In this document: one piece after another, positions 1-7,196 of the stretch | Position numbering within the stretch: position 1 is the stretch's first letter | How the letters are laid out: each line of letters opens with the position of its first letter | DNA from: Sulfuricurvum sp. | GTDB taxonomy: Bacteria > Campylobacterota > Campylobacteria > Campylobacterales > Sulfurimonadaceae | Direction: 5' to 3' | DNA: 32,578 nt | NCBI GenBank assembly: GCA_014764105.1 | Contig: JACXUF010000003.1 | Location: forward strand, 1-32,578 | The notes under the pieces: generated by a model | What the model saw: only the letters and a program-made list of their open reading frames with translations | Told to the model about the DNA's origin: nothing | The model's database searches: none | Position numbers and translations under genes: made by a program

Positions 1-875
1 TATAATTTATTTTGCTCTTGGTGGCTGTTTAACTCGCTTTTTAGCATCTCTAGGCGCTCTAATCGTTGTTCGGTTGTAGGATGGGTACGAAATAAATTGG
101 CAAATGATAATTTTTTCCCATCAAACGGGCTAATAATGAACATATGGGCATTTTCCGGAGTTGCCCCCTGCACTTCCCCTCTTGTATTGTAATTTGAAAG
201 TTTAATCAACGCATTTTGGAGCCACTCAGGATGACCTGTTAGGCGAGCTGCCCCCTCATCCGCCATAAATTCTCGCGACCTGCTAATGGTCATTTGGATA
301 ATACTTGCTGCAATCGGAAGCAGAATTGCCATAATCAACATTAATATCGGATTGCCTCCCCGATTGTCTCGATTACCGAACATTGCCCCAAACTGCATCA
401 TGTTAGCGATAAATGCGATTGCCCCTGCAATCGTTGCCGCTATTGTCGCTACAAGGATATCCCGATGCTTGACATGAGAAAGCTCATGTGCCATCACCCC
501 TTCAATCTCATCTTCATTGAGCAGTTCAATCAAACCGGTCGTAATTGCTACAGCTGCATGTTCAGGGTTTCGTCCTGTCGCAAAAGCGTTGGGGATATGA
601 TCGTGGATGATATAGACTTTAGGCATTGGTACATCGGCGCGTTCTACCAACCGTTCTACAACCCTATAAAGTACGGGAGCTTCTCTCGGATTTACTTCTT
701 GGGCATTGTAATGTTTTAGAATCATCGTATCGGAGAAATAGTAGGCGTAGAAATTCATCCCTCCCGCCATCACCAAAGCAATGACCATCCCCCCTTCTCC
801 TCCAAGGTATCCTCCAAGAAATACCAACAAAACGCTCAAAGACCCCAGCAATAAAAAGGTTTTAATCTGTTCCAT
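1..875 (-). CDS. htpX: HtpX-type membrane zinc metalloprotease (M48), 3' end at window edge
   Basis: The reading frame is open from an ATG at 875 to the left edge: 291 codons, then TA at the last two bases, so the stop probably lies one base outside. That is the usual HtpX length (about 290). HtpX is an inner-membrane protease that degrades misfolded membrane proteins. Two hydrophobic segments lie in the first 45 residues. The zinc motif HELSH is at about residues 130-134, preceded by a conserved stretch containing [15 protein letters not shown], and followed by two more hydrophobic segments and SREFMADE, whose Glu is the expected third zinc ligand. The start overlaps the end of the ankyrin gene by 14 bases, so the two are probably co-transcribed and translationally coupled. 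Identification rests on my own translation of the minus strand. Confidence 0.93.
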   Translation of the reverse strand, partial: MEQIKTFLLLGSLSVLLVFLGGYLGGEGGMVIALVMAGGMNFYAYYFSDTMILKHYNAQEVNPREAPVLYRVVERLVERADVPMPKVYIIHDHIPNAFATGRNPEHAAVAITTGLIELLNEDEIEGVMAHELSHVKHRDILVATIAATIAGAIAFIANMMQFGAMFGNRDNRGGNPILMLIMAILLPIAASIIQMTISRSREFMADEGAARLTGHPEWLQNALIKLSNYNTRGEVQGATPENAHMFIISPFDGKKLSFANLFRTHPTTEQRLERLEMLKSELNSHQEQNKL

Positions 876-1344
876 TTTTCCCCTCCAAGAGAGCTAAAAT
901 TGATTTTTTACCCATTTTACGGGCGAAATCGATCGCACTTAAGCCATAAGCATCCCGAGATTGCACATCCACTCCAAGCTCAAGCAATTTTTTGATCACT
1001 TCGATTCTGCCGTAGCATACAGCACACATCAAAGGGGTAAAGCCACTTTTGCGTGTTGTGCGATTGACGTCTAATCCCTCATAAATCAACCGCTCAATGA
1101 GTGGCAAATGATTATAGGTCACCGCAACATCGAAAACGCTCACCCCTTCGTTGTCGATTTGAAATATATCGGCACCATTTTCGATAAGAATATCGAGTAT
1201 CTCTTGATCACAATGGTAGCGCAAGGCAAAGCAAAGCACCGACTCCCCGTTCTCTTCGGTATCATTGGGATTGGCACCGTTTTTCAGATGTTTTTTAATC
1301 CCAAGGTAATCGTTTGCTTTTAGTAATTCAATCCATTGTTTCAT
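862..1344 (-). CDS. Ankyrin-repeat protein
   Basis: 160 residues made almost entirely of ankyrin repeats: successive units carry [24 protein letters not shown], [26 protein letters not shown] and [15 protein letters not shown]-like patterns, about four to five repeats in all. No signal peptide or membrane segment is visible, so a cytoplasmic protein-binding scaffold is likely. The target is unknown. The ATG at 1344 is preceded by a GGATC-like ribosome site. The end overlaps the htpX start by 14 bases, which suggests that its partner may be HtpX or a membrane-stress process; that link is inference from gene order only. Confidence 0.85.
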   Translation of the reverse strand: MKQWIELLKANDYLGIKKHLKNGANPNDTEENGESVLCFALRYHCDQEILDILIENGADIFQIDNEGVSVFDVAVTYNHLPLIERLIYEGLDVNRTTRKSGFTPLMCAVCYGRIEVIKKLLELGVDVQSRDAYGLSAIDFARKMGKKSILALLEGKNGTD

Positions 1345-1369
1345 ATGTGATCCATTAAATATTTTTAAC

Positions 1370-1418
1370 AGTATAACACTTTAGATTCAACCATGCCATA
1401 GACTCTTAATGGTAGAAT
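1370..1418. promoter_or_regulatory. Divergent promoter region between the ankyrin-htpX pair and dapD
   Basis: On the plus strand a TAGAAT hexamer (1413-1418) sits about 30 bases before the dapD ATG. On the minus strand a TATACT hexamer (1370-1375) sits about 25 bases before the ankyrin ATG. Neither has a good -35 box, which is common in Campylobacterota. Assignment is by pattern only. Confidence 0.45.
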
Positions 1419-1449
1419 TCTCCATTAATTTTACACCAAGAGAGAAAAT

Positions 1450-2646
1450 ATGGAAATTTTAGAAACAGAAGCTGCGTTCAAAGCGTGTGTTCAAGAAATC
1501 CAAGGGAGTGATGGGTATAAAAATCCACTTGCATTTGGTATCTGCCGTGTCGATTTTGGTCAACTCACTCGTGATAAAATCCTCCAAGCTACCTACCCGC
1601 ATATCAACTGGAACGAAAACTTCGCAAGTGCAGCAATTTTTATCAAAAGTGCACAAGAACAAGGTTTTGAGATTGATTTCAATGCCGACGAAGTGATTAT
1701 CCCTGTTACACTCAAATTTTTGGAGGGGTGCTTGAATGCCTTTACCCCCTACTCCGATGAAGCATTCGGTGATGCTCACAAAAATATTCAAGTGATCTCG
1801 GCTCTCTACAACCAAATAAAAGAGCGCGGTATGCGTGAAGGTGAGTTCCGCCTTGTGATCCTTTTCAACGACGTCGGATGCACTAGTGTCGAGGGAACCT
1901 ATCTTAAACTCTACGCTCTCTCAACCTCTAAAGTGGCACTCCGTTCACTTAACCTGAACGGTGCATTCGGAGCTTTGCACAACGTTGCGTGGTCGGATGG
2001 TCAACCGATTGAACTCGAATGGCTCCGCGAAAATGAAATCGAACTCAAATTTGCCAATAAATACCCGAAAATTGATTTCGTCGATAAATTCCCACGCTAT
2101 CTTCAACATATTATCCCTGCAAACAATACCCGCATCTTGGACGATTCAAAAGTTCGTTTTGGTGCACAGCTCCACGCAGGAACCACCATCATGCCAGGTG
2201 CGAGTTACGTCAACTTCAATGCGGGAACCACAGGGGTCAGCATGGTAGAGGGGCGCATTTCAAGTTCTGCAATAGTGGGTGATGGCTCAGACGTGGGTGG
2301 AGGAGCTTCGATCCTCGGTGTTCTCAGCGGAACAGACGGCATTCCTGTTACTATCGGGAAAAACACTCTCCTCGGTGCCAACTCGGTTACAGGTATAGCT
2401 TTGGGTGATGGGTGTATTGTTGATGCTGGAATCGCCGTGCTCGCAGGGACAAAATTTGCAGTAAGTGCCGAAGAACTCACAAAAATCCAAGAGGCCAATC
2501 CCTCTAAAACGCTCAATGGTACAAGCTTCAAAGGGAAAGACTTGGTAGGACTTAACGGTATTCACTATCGTCAAGACTCCACGACAGGTCAACTGCTCAT
2601 CCGACGCTCTACACGTGAAGTGAAACTTAACGCTGATTTACACTAA
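1450..2646 (+). CDS. dapD: 2,3,4,5-tetrahydropyridine-2,6-dicarboxylate N-succinyltransferase
   Basis: Cytoplasmic enzyme of the succinylase branch of lysine and meso-diaminopimelate synthesis. It transfers succinyl from succinyl-CoA to tetrahydrodipicolinate. At 398 residues it is the long form known from Campylobacterota and relatives, not the ~275-residue enterobacterial form. The C-terminal half (about 225-370) shows the left-handed beta-helix hexapeptide pattern, with stretches such as GAQLHAGTTIMPGASYVNF and SAIVGDGSDVGGGASILG; the N-terminal ~220 residues form the extra domain of this subtype. The ATG at 1450 follows an AGAGAG ribosome site. It appears monocistronic or weakly linked to the small gene that follows. 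Confidence 0.95.
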   Translation: MEILETEAAFKACVQEIQGSDGYKNPLAFGICRVDFGQLTRDKILQATYPHINWNENFASAAIFIKSAQEQGFEIDFNADEVIIPVTLKFLEGCLNAFTPYSDEAFGDAHKNIQVISALYNQIKERGMREGEFRLVILFNDVGCTSVEGTYLKLYALSTSKVALRSLNLNGAFGALHNVAWSDGQPIELEWLRENEIELKFANKYPKIDFVDKFPRYLQHIIPANNTRILDDSKVRFGAQLHAGTTIMPGASYVNFNAGTTGVSMVEGRISSSAIVGDGSDVGGGASILGVLSGTDGIPVTIGKNTLLGANSVTGIALGDGCIVDAGIAVLAGTKFAVSAEELTKIQEANPSKTLNGTSFKGKDLVGLNGIHYRQDSTTGQLLIRRSTREVKLNADLH

Positions 2647-2656
2647 TTTAGATAGC

Positions 2657-2679
2657 CTCTTCTCCTTTAAGGTGAAGAG
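2657..2679 (+). other. Hairpin between dapD and the next gene
   Basis: CTCTTC (2657-2662) pairs with GAAGAG (2674-2679), with an inner CC/GG pair after one mismatch. No U-tract follows, so this is at most a weak attenuator or an RNA-stability hairpin downstream of dapD. Confidence 0.35.
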
Positions 2680-2716
2680 ACATATACTTTCCATATCTTT
2701 ACAGAAGGAGCTTTAA

Positions 2717-3022
2717 ATGATAAGCTCAAATGTCTCCTCTTTGGTGTCGAATCAAACCTACATGAACAATAATGCTCACAATGTGGCGAATATGAATACC
2801 GACCATTTTACCCCTCATAACACAACAATTAGTGAAATTCAAAACGGTGCAACCAAAGCCAATACCACGATTGTATCCTCCAATGGATCGGAAAAATCAC
2901 AAACCAATTTGTCCAAAGAGCTGAGCGATCAAGTCACTATTGAAGGAGTTGCTCAATTGAACACTCAGACAATCCGAACCCAAGACGAAATGATGGGCTC
3001 ATTGCTCGATATTCGGGGATAA
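2717..3022 (+). CDS. Small flagellar rod-like protein (FlgB/FlgC/FlgG-type terminal helices)
   Basis: 101 residues. The N-terminus (about residues 1-35) contains NNNAHNVANMNTDHF, which resembles the N-terminal helix motif of flagellar axial proteins (NNLANxNTxGF). The C-terminus (about 70-98, LSDQVTIEGVAQLNTQTIRTQDEMMGSLL) resembles the C-terminal helix of rod and hook proteins. The large central beta domain of true axial proteins is missing; only a short Asn/Thr/Ser-rich linker remains. A strong AAGGAG site precedes the ATG. It is separated from the flgF-flgG pair by about 6 kb. A role in flagellar assembly is inference; I know of no assigned function. Confidence 0.72.
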   Translation: MISSNVSSLVSNQTYMNNNAHNVANMNTDHFTPHNTTISEIQNGATKANTTIVSSNGSEKSQTNLSKELSDQVTIEGVAQLNTQTIRTQDEMMGSLLDIRG

Positions 3023-3031
3023 TTCATCCCC
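3015..3031 (+). terminator. Probable rho-independent terminator
   Basis: GGGGAT (3015-3020) and ATCCCC (3026-3031) form a perfect 6-bp stem with a 5-base loop, overlapping the stop codon of the small flagellar gene, followed by T-rich TAGAGTGTTTTCTTCTTT. It also abuts the stop codon of the convergent lipoprotein gene. Confidence 0.55.
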
Positions 3032-4506
3032 TAGAGTGTTTTCTTCTTTGGTGGATTTGCTTTTAGATTCCGTGTCAGTGCATTGGGTGGACGGGTAAAG
3101 ATGTTCATACTTTCGACCCGAGAAAGGAGTCTCATAGCAGGATCGAAGGTTTCCAATTCTGCTCCGAGATCCAAAGTACTTATGACCGCTTTCCCTATAA
3201 TATGGCGACCTTTATTCCCCCCCTTATCAATCGTTCGAATGCCCCAAATGTTATGGAAAGTCAGTACATTATCTTGATAGGTGCCGATGTAAAGAACAAC
3301 ATGCCCCTTTAAATAGATAATCGTCTCAAATGGGATCCCTTTCTCTTTGATAAGAGCAAGTTTTTCATTGTTGGATAACCCCTCAAAAGAGATTATTTCT
3401 CCCATTTTTGCTTGGGCAGAAGAGTTTCTAGGTAGCCAAACCCCAAATGGGGTCATGAAATCACGTATCATGGATGAACAATCCCTCTCACCGTACATTC
3501 CGCCCCATCCATAGGTATTTTTTAGCAGATGCGACCCGATCAAAGCCAAATCTTTTTTGTTGAATCGGCTCACACCTATATGGGCAGAATGTTGTGGGAT
3601 TAATAACTCTCTGGTTGTGGTATTGGAATCGATTGTTTTAACAATATAGTGTTCACCTTCGATTCGTTCCAATGGGAGAACCATCCCGATACGGGAATGA
3701 ACAGTATACTGATTTAATGGAGTATAGAGGGGAATGTTATCTTCGAGCAAAAAGACTTTTTTTGCCTGTTGGAAATTTCGAACCATTTGATCATCAATCG
3801 CCGCAATCCCCTCTGATTTAACCCATCCAGAGACATTATTGCTGAAAATATAGCTCCATGCACCGTCTTTACTCATGTGAGAGATGAAAATAGGCTCATT
3901 GTAATGCAATGTACTGCTCTGGAGGAGATCAAACGGATACCCTTCTCCTGGTAGGGAAGGATTTTTATAGAGTGGTTTGTCGGTCGGAAATGCTCGGATA
4001 TCCATCGCTTTGAGTGCGATCCCTTTTTGATTGATGGTTCCGTATGATTCAAAATTACTGTTATATTCAATCTGCTCAAACCAAACCAAAGGAACGGGCT
4101 GCAAATTACTCCCATAGCCCCCCCTAAAAGCTCTCAGTGGCCAAGTGATCTCTTGGAGACTTTGTGGCACTTTTTGGTAATTCCATACCGAAAAATAGCG
4201 CGCTTCAAAACTATTTTGAACCTCATAAAGGCTCTCTCGATCATTTCCGTTTTGCTCGGCATAGGGGAGAATGGATTGCTCAAACTTCTCTAAATCATTA
4301 ATTTTGGGACCATACTCAAGAAGTTTGATATCAAGATCCTGAGAAAGCGAACAGCAAAAGGGATTTGGATTGTCTATTGTATTGAGATTTGCCGAAATGA
4401 CCGGAGCATTAGAAGGTTTGGGTGGAGGTGGTGGCACACTGGGGGTATGGGCACCACACCCTACCAATATCAATAAGATCCCGCTCATCCACAGTGTTGT
4501 TTTCAT
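3031..4506 (-). CDS. Lipoprotein peptidoglycan hydrolase, NlpC/P60 (C40) with N-terminal stabilising and SH3 domains
   Basis: 491 residues. The N-terminus MKTTLWMSGILLILVGCG is a lipoprotein signal with lipobox LVGC, followed by a proline-rich linker, so the protein is probably anchored to a membrane and acts in the periplasm. Residues about 50-150 resemble the NlpC/P60 stabilising domain, about 150-310 look like SH3-type domains, and about 325-450 is the C40 peptidase. The catalytic Cys lies in RDCSSMIRD, the His in GHVVLYIG, and a third polar residue is likely the His of TFHNIW. The family cleaves stem peptides, typically next to gamma-D-glutamyl-diamino acid bonds. Its start lies 12 bases after the S24 repressor stop, with an AGAGGCG ribosome site, so both genes probably share a transcript. 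Confidence 0.9.
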   Translation of the reverse strand: MKTTLWMSGILLILVGCGAHTPSVPPPPPKPSNAPVISANLNTIDNPNPFCCSLSQDLDIKLLEYGPKINDLEKFEQSILPYAEQNGNDRESLYEVQNSFEARYFSVWNYQKVPQSLQEITWPLRAFRGGYGSNLQPVPLVWFEQIEYNSNFESYGTINQKGIALKAMDIRAFPTDKPLYKNPSLPGEGYPFDLLQSSTLHYNEPIFISHMSKDGAWSYIFSNNVSGWVKSEGIAAIDDQMVRNFQQAKKVFLLEDNIPLYTPLNQYTVHSRIGMVLPLERIEGEHYIVKTIDSNTTTRELLIPQHSAHIGVSRFNKKDLALIGSHLLKNTYGWGGMYGERDCSSMIRDFMTPFGVWLPRNSSAQAKMGEIISFEGLSNNEKLALIKEKGIPFETIIYLKGHVVLYIGTYQDNVLTFHNIWGIRTIDKGGNKGRHIIGKAVISTLDLGAELETFDPAMRLLSRVESMNIFTRPPNALTRNLKANPPKKKTL

Positions 4507-4518
4507 TTATCGCCTCTT

Positions 4519-5178
4519 TTATTCTACTCCGCCGAAACGTCCTACAACCCTGCCGATAATTTCAACTTCATCTCTACGGGCGACATAGGTGGGATAATCT
4601 TTGTTGTCTGAAATAATATCGAGTTTCCCATCAATCCGAACTTGCAAACGTTTGATAAAAAGACCATGTTCGGTTCGAATCGTAAAAATACCCCCTCGAC
4701 TGATATCGTTTTTGGTGCGATTGATAAAAATGATGTCATTGTAACCAAAAGTCGGTTCCATTGAATCACCGGAGACATTGATCGCTTCAATATGGCGCAA
4801 CTCTTTCTCACCTCCCAGCAAGAGCACGAAGTTCTCTTCCAACATTAACGGCTCATACGAGAGCTCGTCATTTTCAGCCCCTCCCCCAGCAGAGGCGCTC
4901 ACCGATGAGAAATAACGTACCATGTAAAAACGGTTTGTCGGCTCGATCAAACTTTCCGGAGATTGGTTGTAAAGGAGCCAATTGATGGCGATAGAGCGTT
5001 TTGCACAAAAATCGAGAAGTTCATTAAAGGGTATTTTATTTCGCTTTTTCATTGTTGCAAAATTCATCTGCGAGATCCCCAACAAATCGGCAACATCTTT
5101 ATCAAAAACTTTTCGTCCGGGAAACTCCGAGGAAACAATATCTTTGATGATCTCGACAATATCACTAAATGTTTTCAT
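4519..5178 (-). CDS. LexA/CI-type transcriptional repressor with self-cleaving S24 domain
   Basis: 219 residues from the ATG at 5178, chosen because AAGGAT lies 6 bases upstream; a 17-residue upstream extension would run through the operator-like region. Residues about 5-75 match the phage CI repressor-type helix-turn-helix (KDVADLLGISQMNFATMKKR). Residues about 85-219 are a peptidase S24 domain: a probable cleavage site Ala97-Gly98 within SASAGGGAE, a catalytic Ser139 in SGDSMEPTF and Lys176 in LFIKRL. The Ser-Lys spacing of 37 equals that of E. coli LexA (119/156). Such proteins repress until RecA filaments trigger self-cleavage. No phage genes are nearby. The next gene is a cell-wall hydrolase, and a tiny divergent gene faces it across symmetric repeats. 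Confidence 0.92.
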   Translation of the reverse strand: MKTFSDIVEIIKDIVSSEFPGRKVFDKDVADLLGISQMNFATMKKRNKIPFNELLDFCAKRSIAINWLLYNQSPESLIEPTNRFYMVRYFSSVSASAGGGAENDELSYEPLMLEENFVLLLGGEKELRHIEAINVSGDSMEPTFGYNDIIFINRTKNDISRGGIFTIRTEHGLFIKRLQVRIDGKLDIISDNKDYPTYVARRDEVEIIGRVVGRFGGVE

Positions 5179-5190
5179 AATTAAATCCTT

Positions 5191-5249
5191 TTGCAATATC
5201 TGATAATAATTGTAGATATTATGACACACAAAAGATATAAATATTGCAA
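5191..5249. promoter_or_regulatory. Candidate operator of the S24 repressor: inverted repeats between divergent promoters
   Basis: TTGCAATATC (5191-5200) is mirrored by AATATTGCAA (5240-5249), matching at 9 of 10 positions in inverted orientation. A third half-like element, GATATT (5215-5220), is the exact inverse of AATATC (5195-5200). The elements flank the predicted -10 of the repressor promoter and abut the -35 of the divergent promoter. This layout is typical of autoregulated repressors. Binding itself is inferred. Confidence 0.6.
5203..5231 (-). promoter_or_regulatory. Predicted promoter of the S24 repressor
   Basis: On the minus strand TTGTGT (complement of 5226-5231) and TATTAT (complement of 5203-5208) are separated by exactly 17 bases. 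The predicted transcript would start about 15-20 bases before the repressor ATG at 5178. Confidence 0.5.
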
Positions 5250-5250
5250 A

Positions 5251-5281
5251 TTGACATATTTTTCAAGCTATTTTTTAAAAT
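5251..5281 (+). promoter_or_regulatory. Predicted divergent promoter with consensus -35
   Basis: TTGACA (5251-5256) is a perfect -35 hexamer. Candidate -10 boxes are TTTAAA (5274-5279, spacer 17) and TAAAAT (5276-5281, spacer 19). The -35 begins one base after the ATATTGCAA repeat, so a protein bound there would block RNA polymerase. Confidence 0.5.
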
Positions 5282-5325
5282 ACTTTACGATTTACCTAAT
5301 CAATAGTTCACTCAAGGGGTTGATC

Positions 5326-5409
5326 GTGACAAAAATAATTCGTAAAGCAAACAACTGGATAGATCGTTTCGAAATGAAAATGGGGGCTTGGGCGGAGAAA
5401 ATTTTTTAA
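5326..5409 (+). CDS. Possible 27-residue peptide divergent from the S24 repressor
   Basis: GTG at 5326 is preceded by AAGGGG (5314-5319) at a 6-base spacing. The frame encodes a basic, Trp-containing, probably amphipathic helix (VTKIIRKANNWIDRFEMKMG, then AWAEKIF) and stops at 5409. The same frame is open further upstream, with an ATG at 5221, but that would start inside the operator-like region. It lies downstream of the consensus-like promoter at 5251 and its end overlaps the convergent 41-residue gene by 4 bases. I do not recognise the peptide. Being real, and being controlled by the repressor, are both inferences from the layout. Confidence 0.42.
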   Translation: MTKIIRKANNWIDRFEMKMGAWAEKIF

Positions 5410-5531
5410 AACTCTTCGTTGTTTTTTTCTTTTTCAATTTTATCCAACCGAGAGAGATGATACCCTCGAAAGATATAGACAAGAAAAAGGACAAACAGCA
5501 CAACAATGATGTTGTTGACAATCTCCATCAT
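5406..5531 (-). CDS. 41-residue single-pass membrane protein
   Basis: The ATG at 5531 follows the trmL stop by one base, with GAGGGG upstream as ribosome site. An N-terminal hydrophobic helix (about residues 4-21, VNNIIVVLFVLFLVYIF) is followed by a charged tail (SRLDKIEKEKNNEEF), giving one membrane span. Some small oxidase-assembly or stress proteins look like this, but no family is recognisable. It is probably the last gene of the leuD-leuB-purU-trmL transcript. The tight spacing and good topology argue that it is real. Confidence 0.6.
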   Translation of the reverse strand: MMEIVNNIIVVLFVLFLVYIFRGYHLSRLDKIEKEKNNEEF

Positions 5532-5532
5532 A

Positions 5533-6003
5533 TTACATCCCCTCTTTATAGGTATTAAAGTTTTGCTTGATCGCTTCGTAGAGGATGATTCCCGTACTAA
5601 TTGCGAGATTGAGGCTACGCCCCTCTTTGGTCATTGGGATCGTCATGCATTGATCCGGATAGCGCCCTAACACTTCCCCAGGAATCCCCGATACCTCACT
5701 GCCAAAAAAGAGATAATCGCCACTTTGAAAATTCATCCCGAAGTAAGGTTTGTCGGTTTTAGTCGTTGCGAAATAGTATTTCTGACTTTCAGGATGGGCA
5801 AGAAAAAACTCATCAATATTCTCCCATACGTGCAAATCGATTTTATGCCAATAATCAAGACCCGCACGACGTACCGCTTTTTCGTCAATGTCAAATCCAA
5901 TTGGTTTAATCAAATGAAGAGATGAGCCGGTATTGACACAAAGCCGCCCGATTGCACCTGTATTGTTGGGTATTTGAGGATGAACTAAAACGATATTAAA
6001 CAT
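5533..6003 (-). CDS. trmL: tRNA (cytidine/uridine(34)-2'-O)-methyltransferase
   Basis: 156 residues, the normal size for TrmL. This SPOUT-class enzyme 2'-O-methylates the wobble base of leucine tRNAs using S-adenosylmethionine. Seen: N-terminal FNIVLVHPQIPNNTGAIGRL, then GFDIDEKAVRRAGLDYW, and the C-terminal knot motifs FGSEVSGIPGEVL and IPMTKEGRSLNLA. The start ATG at 6003 is immediately after the purU stop, so the two are co-transcribed and coupled. Confidence 0.94.
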   Translation of the reverse strand: MFNIVLVHPQIPNNTGAIGRLCVNTGSSLHLIKPIGFDIDEKAVRRAGLDYWHKIDLHVWENIDEFFLAHPESQKYYFATTKTDKPYFGMNFQSGDYLFFGSEVSGIPGEVLGRYPDQCMTIPMTKEGRSLNLAISTGIILYEAIKQNFNTYKEGM

Positions 6004-6843
6004 TTAAAAAATGATCGTTTTGTTGGTATGGACAAAAATGCGATCTTCCAATGCCAGTTTCAGGGCTTTGGAGAGGACGATTTTTTCGACATCTCGACCC
6101 TGACGCTGCATCTCTTCCCAGCCGTGTGCATGATTAACATGAATGACATCTTGAGCGATGATTGGTCCCTCGTCTAGATTATTATTGACAAAATGGGCGG
6201 TTGCTCCGATGATTTTCACCCCGCGCTCATACGCTTGTTTATACGGATTTGCTCCGATAAATGCCGGAAGAAACGAGTGATGGATATTGATAATTTTATC
6301 CTCATATGTTTGAACAAATTTAGAGGTGAGGATGCGCATATATTTAGCCAATACAATATAGTCTATCTCGCCAAGTTCAGAGAGCTGCGCAAGGAGACGA
6401 TTTTCATGTTCGTCACGATCACACCCCTCATGAGAGACGGTATAATAGGGAATATTGAATTTGGATACGAGCGGCTCAAGCAAATCGTAGTTGGATACCA
6501 CGCCGACAATACGACAATCAAGTTCGCCCGCTTCGTATCGGATCAAAATATCTCCGAGGGCATGAGACTCTTTCGTAGCCATTAAAACCACATTTTTTTT
6601 GCGCGGTGCGATAACATCGAGATTGGCATTTTTGGGGAGAACTTCCAATAACTCCTGTTTCAATGTGGCGGGATCGATCTCTCCGGCTACGACGCTTCGC
6701 ATAAAAAATTTATTATGAGTTTTGTCAACAAATTCGTTATTGGAAATGATGTTGAGATTTCGATGGAAAAAGATACTGGAAACTTTGTAAACAAGCCCTT
6801 TTTCATCATTACAATCGATTAGTACTCGGTACTGTTTGGTCAT
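6004..6843 (-). CDS. purU: Formyltetrahydrofolate deformylase
   Basis: 279 residues. PurU hydrolyses 10-formyl-THF to formate and THF, balancing one-carbon pools and supplying formate for purine synthesis. The N-terminal ~85 residues are an ACT domain (YRVLIDCNDEKGLVYKVSSI), and the rest is a formyltransferase fold, with AKYMRIL, the catalytic stretch INIHHSFLPAF and GATAHFVNNNLDEGPII. The ATG follows the stop of the CiaD-like gene by 14 bases. The same purU/ciaD/TPR neighbourhood is, from memory, found in Campylobacter jejuni, apart from an intervening cca there. Confidence 0.94.
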   Translation of the reverse strand: MTKQYRVLIDCNDEKGLVYKVSSIFFHRNLNIISNNEFVDKTHNKFFMRSVVAGEIDPATLKQELLEVLPKNANLDVIAPRKKNVVLMATKESHALGDILIRYEAGELDCRIVGVVSNYDLLEPLVSKFNIPYYTVSHEGCDRDEHENRLLAQLSELGEIDYIVLAKYMRILTSKFVQTYEDKIINIHHSFLPAFIGANPYKQAYERGVKIIGATAHFVNNNLDEGPIIAQDVIHVNHAHGWEEMQRQGRDVEKIVLSKALKLALEDRIFVHTNKTIIF

Positions 6844-6857
6844 TTACAATCCTAAAA

Positions 6858-7196
6858 TCAAGACTCTTTAATCGCATCGAGGCGATTGTCGATAGTGGCT
6901 AAAAGGTATTCAAGAAAATTGAGTGTCAAATCGACTTTTGCTTCAATCTGGACATTGTTAGGGGATTGAAATCCCTCAAACAACACGAGCAGCCGCTCTC
7001 GTATCCCCTCTAGCATACGAGCTTCATCATCACGTACACTATGGATGGTTTCGATGGCTTGCACTGTTGAAGATGTATGGGACTCTTTGATCTGACAAAA
7101 TTCCCCCTTAATCTCCTTTTTTTCGGTCGGTTCAGGAGCTGAAGCTAACTCTTCGATCTCTGCTAAAGTCGATAAAATAACATCTTTCAGTTCCAT
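6858..7196 (-). CDS. CiaD-like protein
   Basis: 112 residues from the ATG at 7196 (a GTG at 7211 would add five residues). N-terminal [18 protein letters not shown] and C-terminal RERLLVLFEGFQ ... TLNFLEYLLATIDNRLD resemble Campylobacter jejuni CiaD (Cj0788). There it has been described as a secreted effector delivered through the flagellar export system and needed for host-cell invasion. The middle is polar and variable; the protein is predicted helical with no membrane span or signal peptide. It overlaps the TPR-like gene upstream by 10 bases. The homology is recalled, not computed. In a free-living relative the ancestral role may not be virulence. Confidence 0.65.
   Translation of the reverse strand: MELKDVILSTLAEIEELASAPEPTEKKEIKGEFCQIKESHTSSTVQAIETIHSVRDDEARMLEGIRERLLVLFEGFQSPNNVQIEAKVDLTLNFLEYLLATIDNRLDAIKES

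Noticed and set aside
4519-5178. A prophage or integrated element around the CI-like repressor
   Set aside because: No integrase, structural, lysis or replication genes are nearby; neighbours are chromosomal housekeeping genes and base composition does not visibly shift.
6193-6585. 130-codon plus-strand frame opposite purU
   Set aside because: Antisense to a clear enzyme gene, with no ribosome site or domain.
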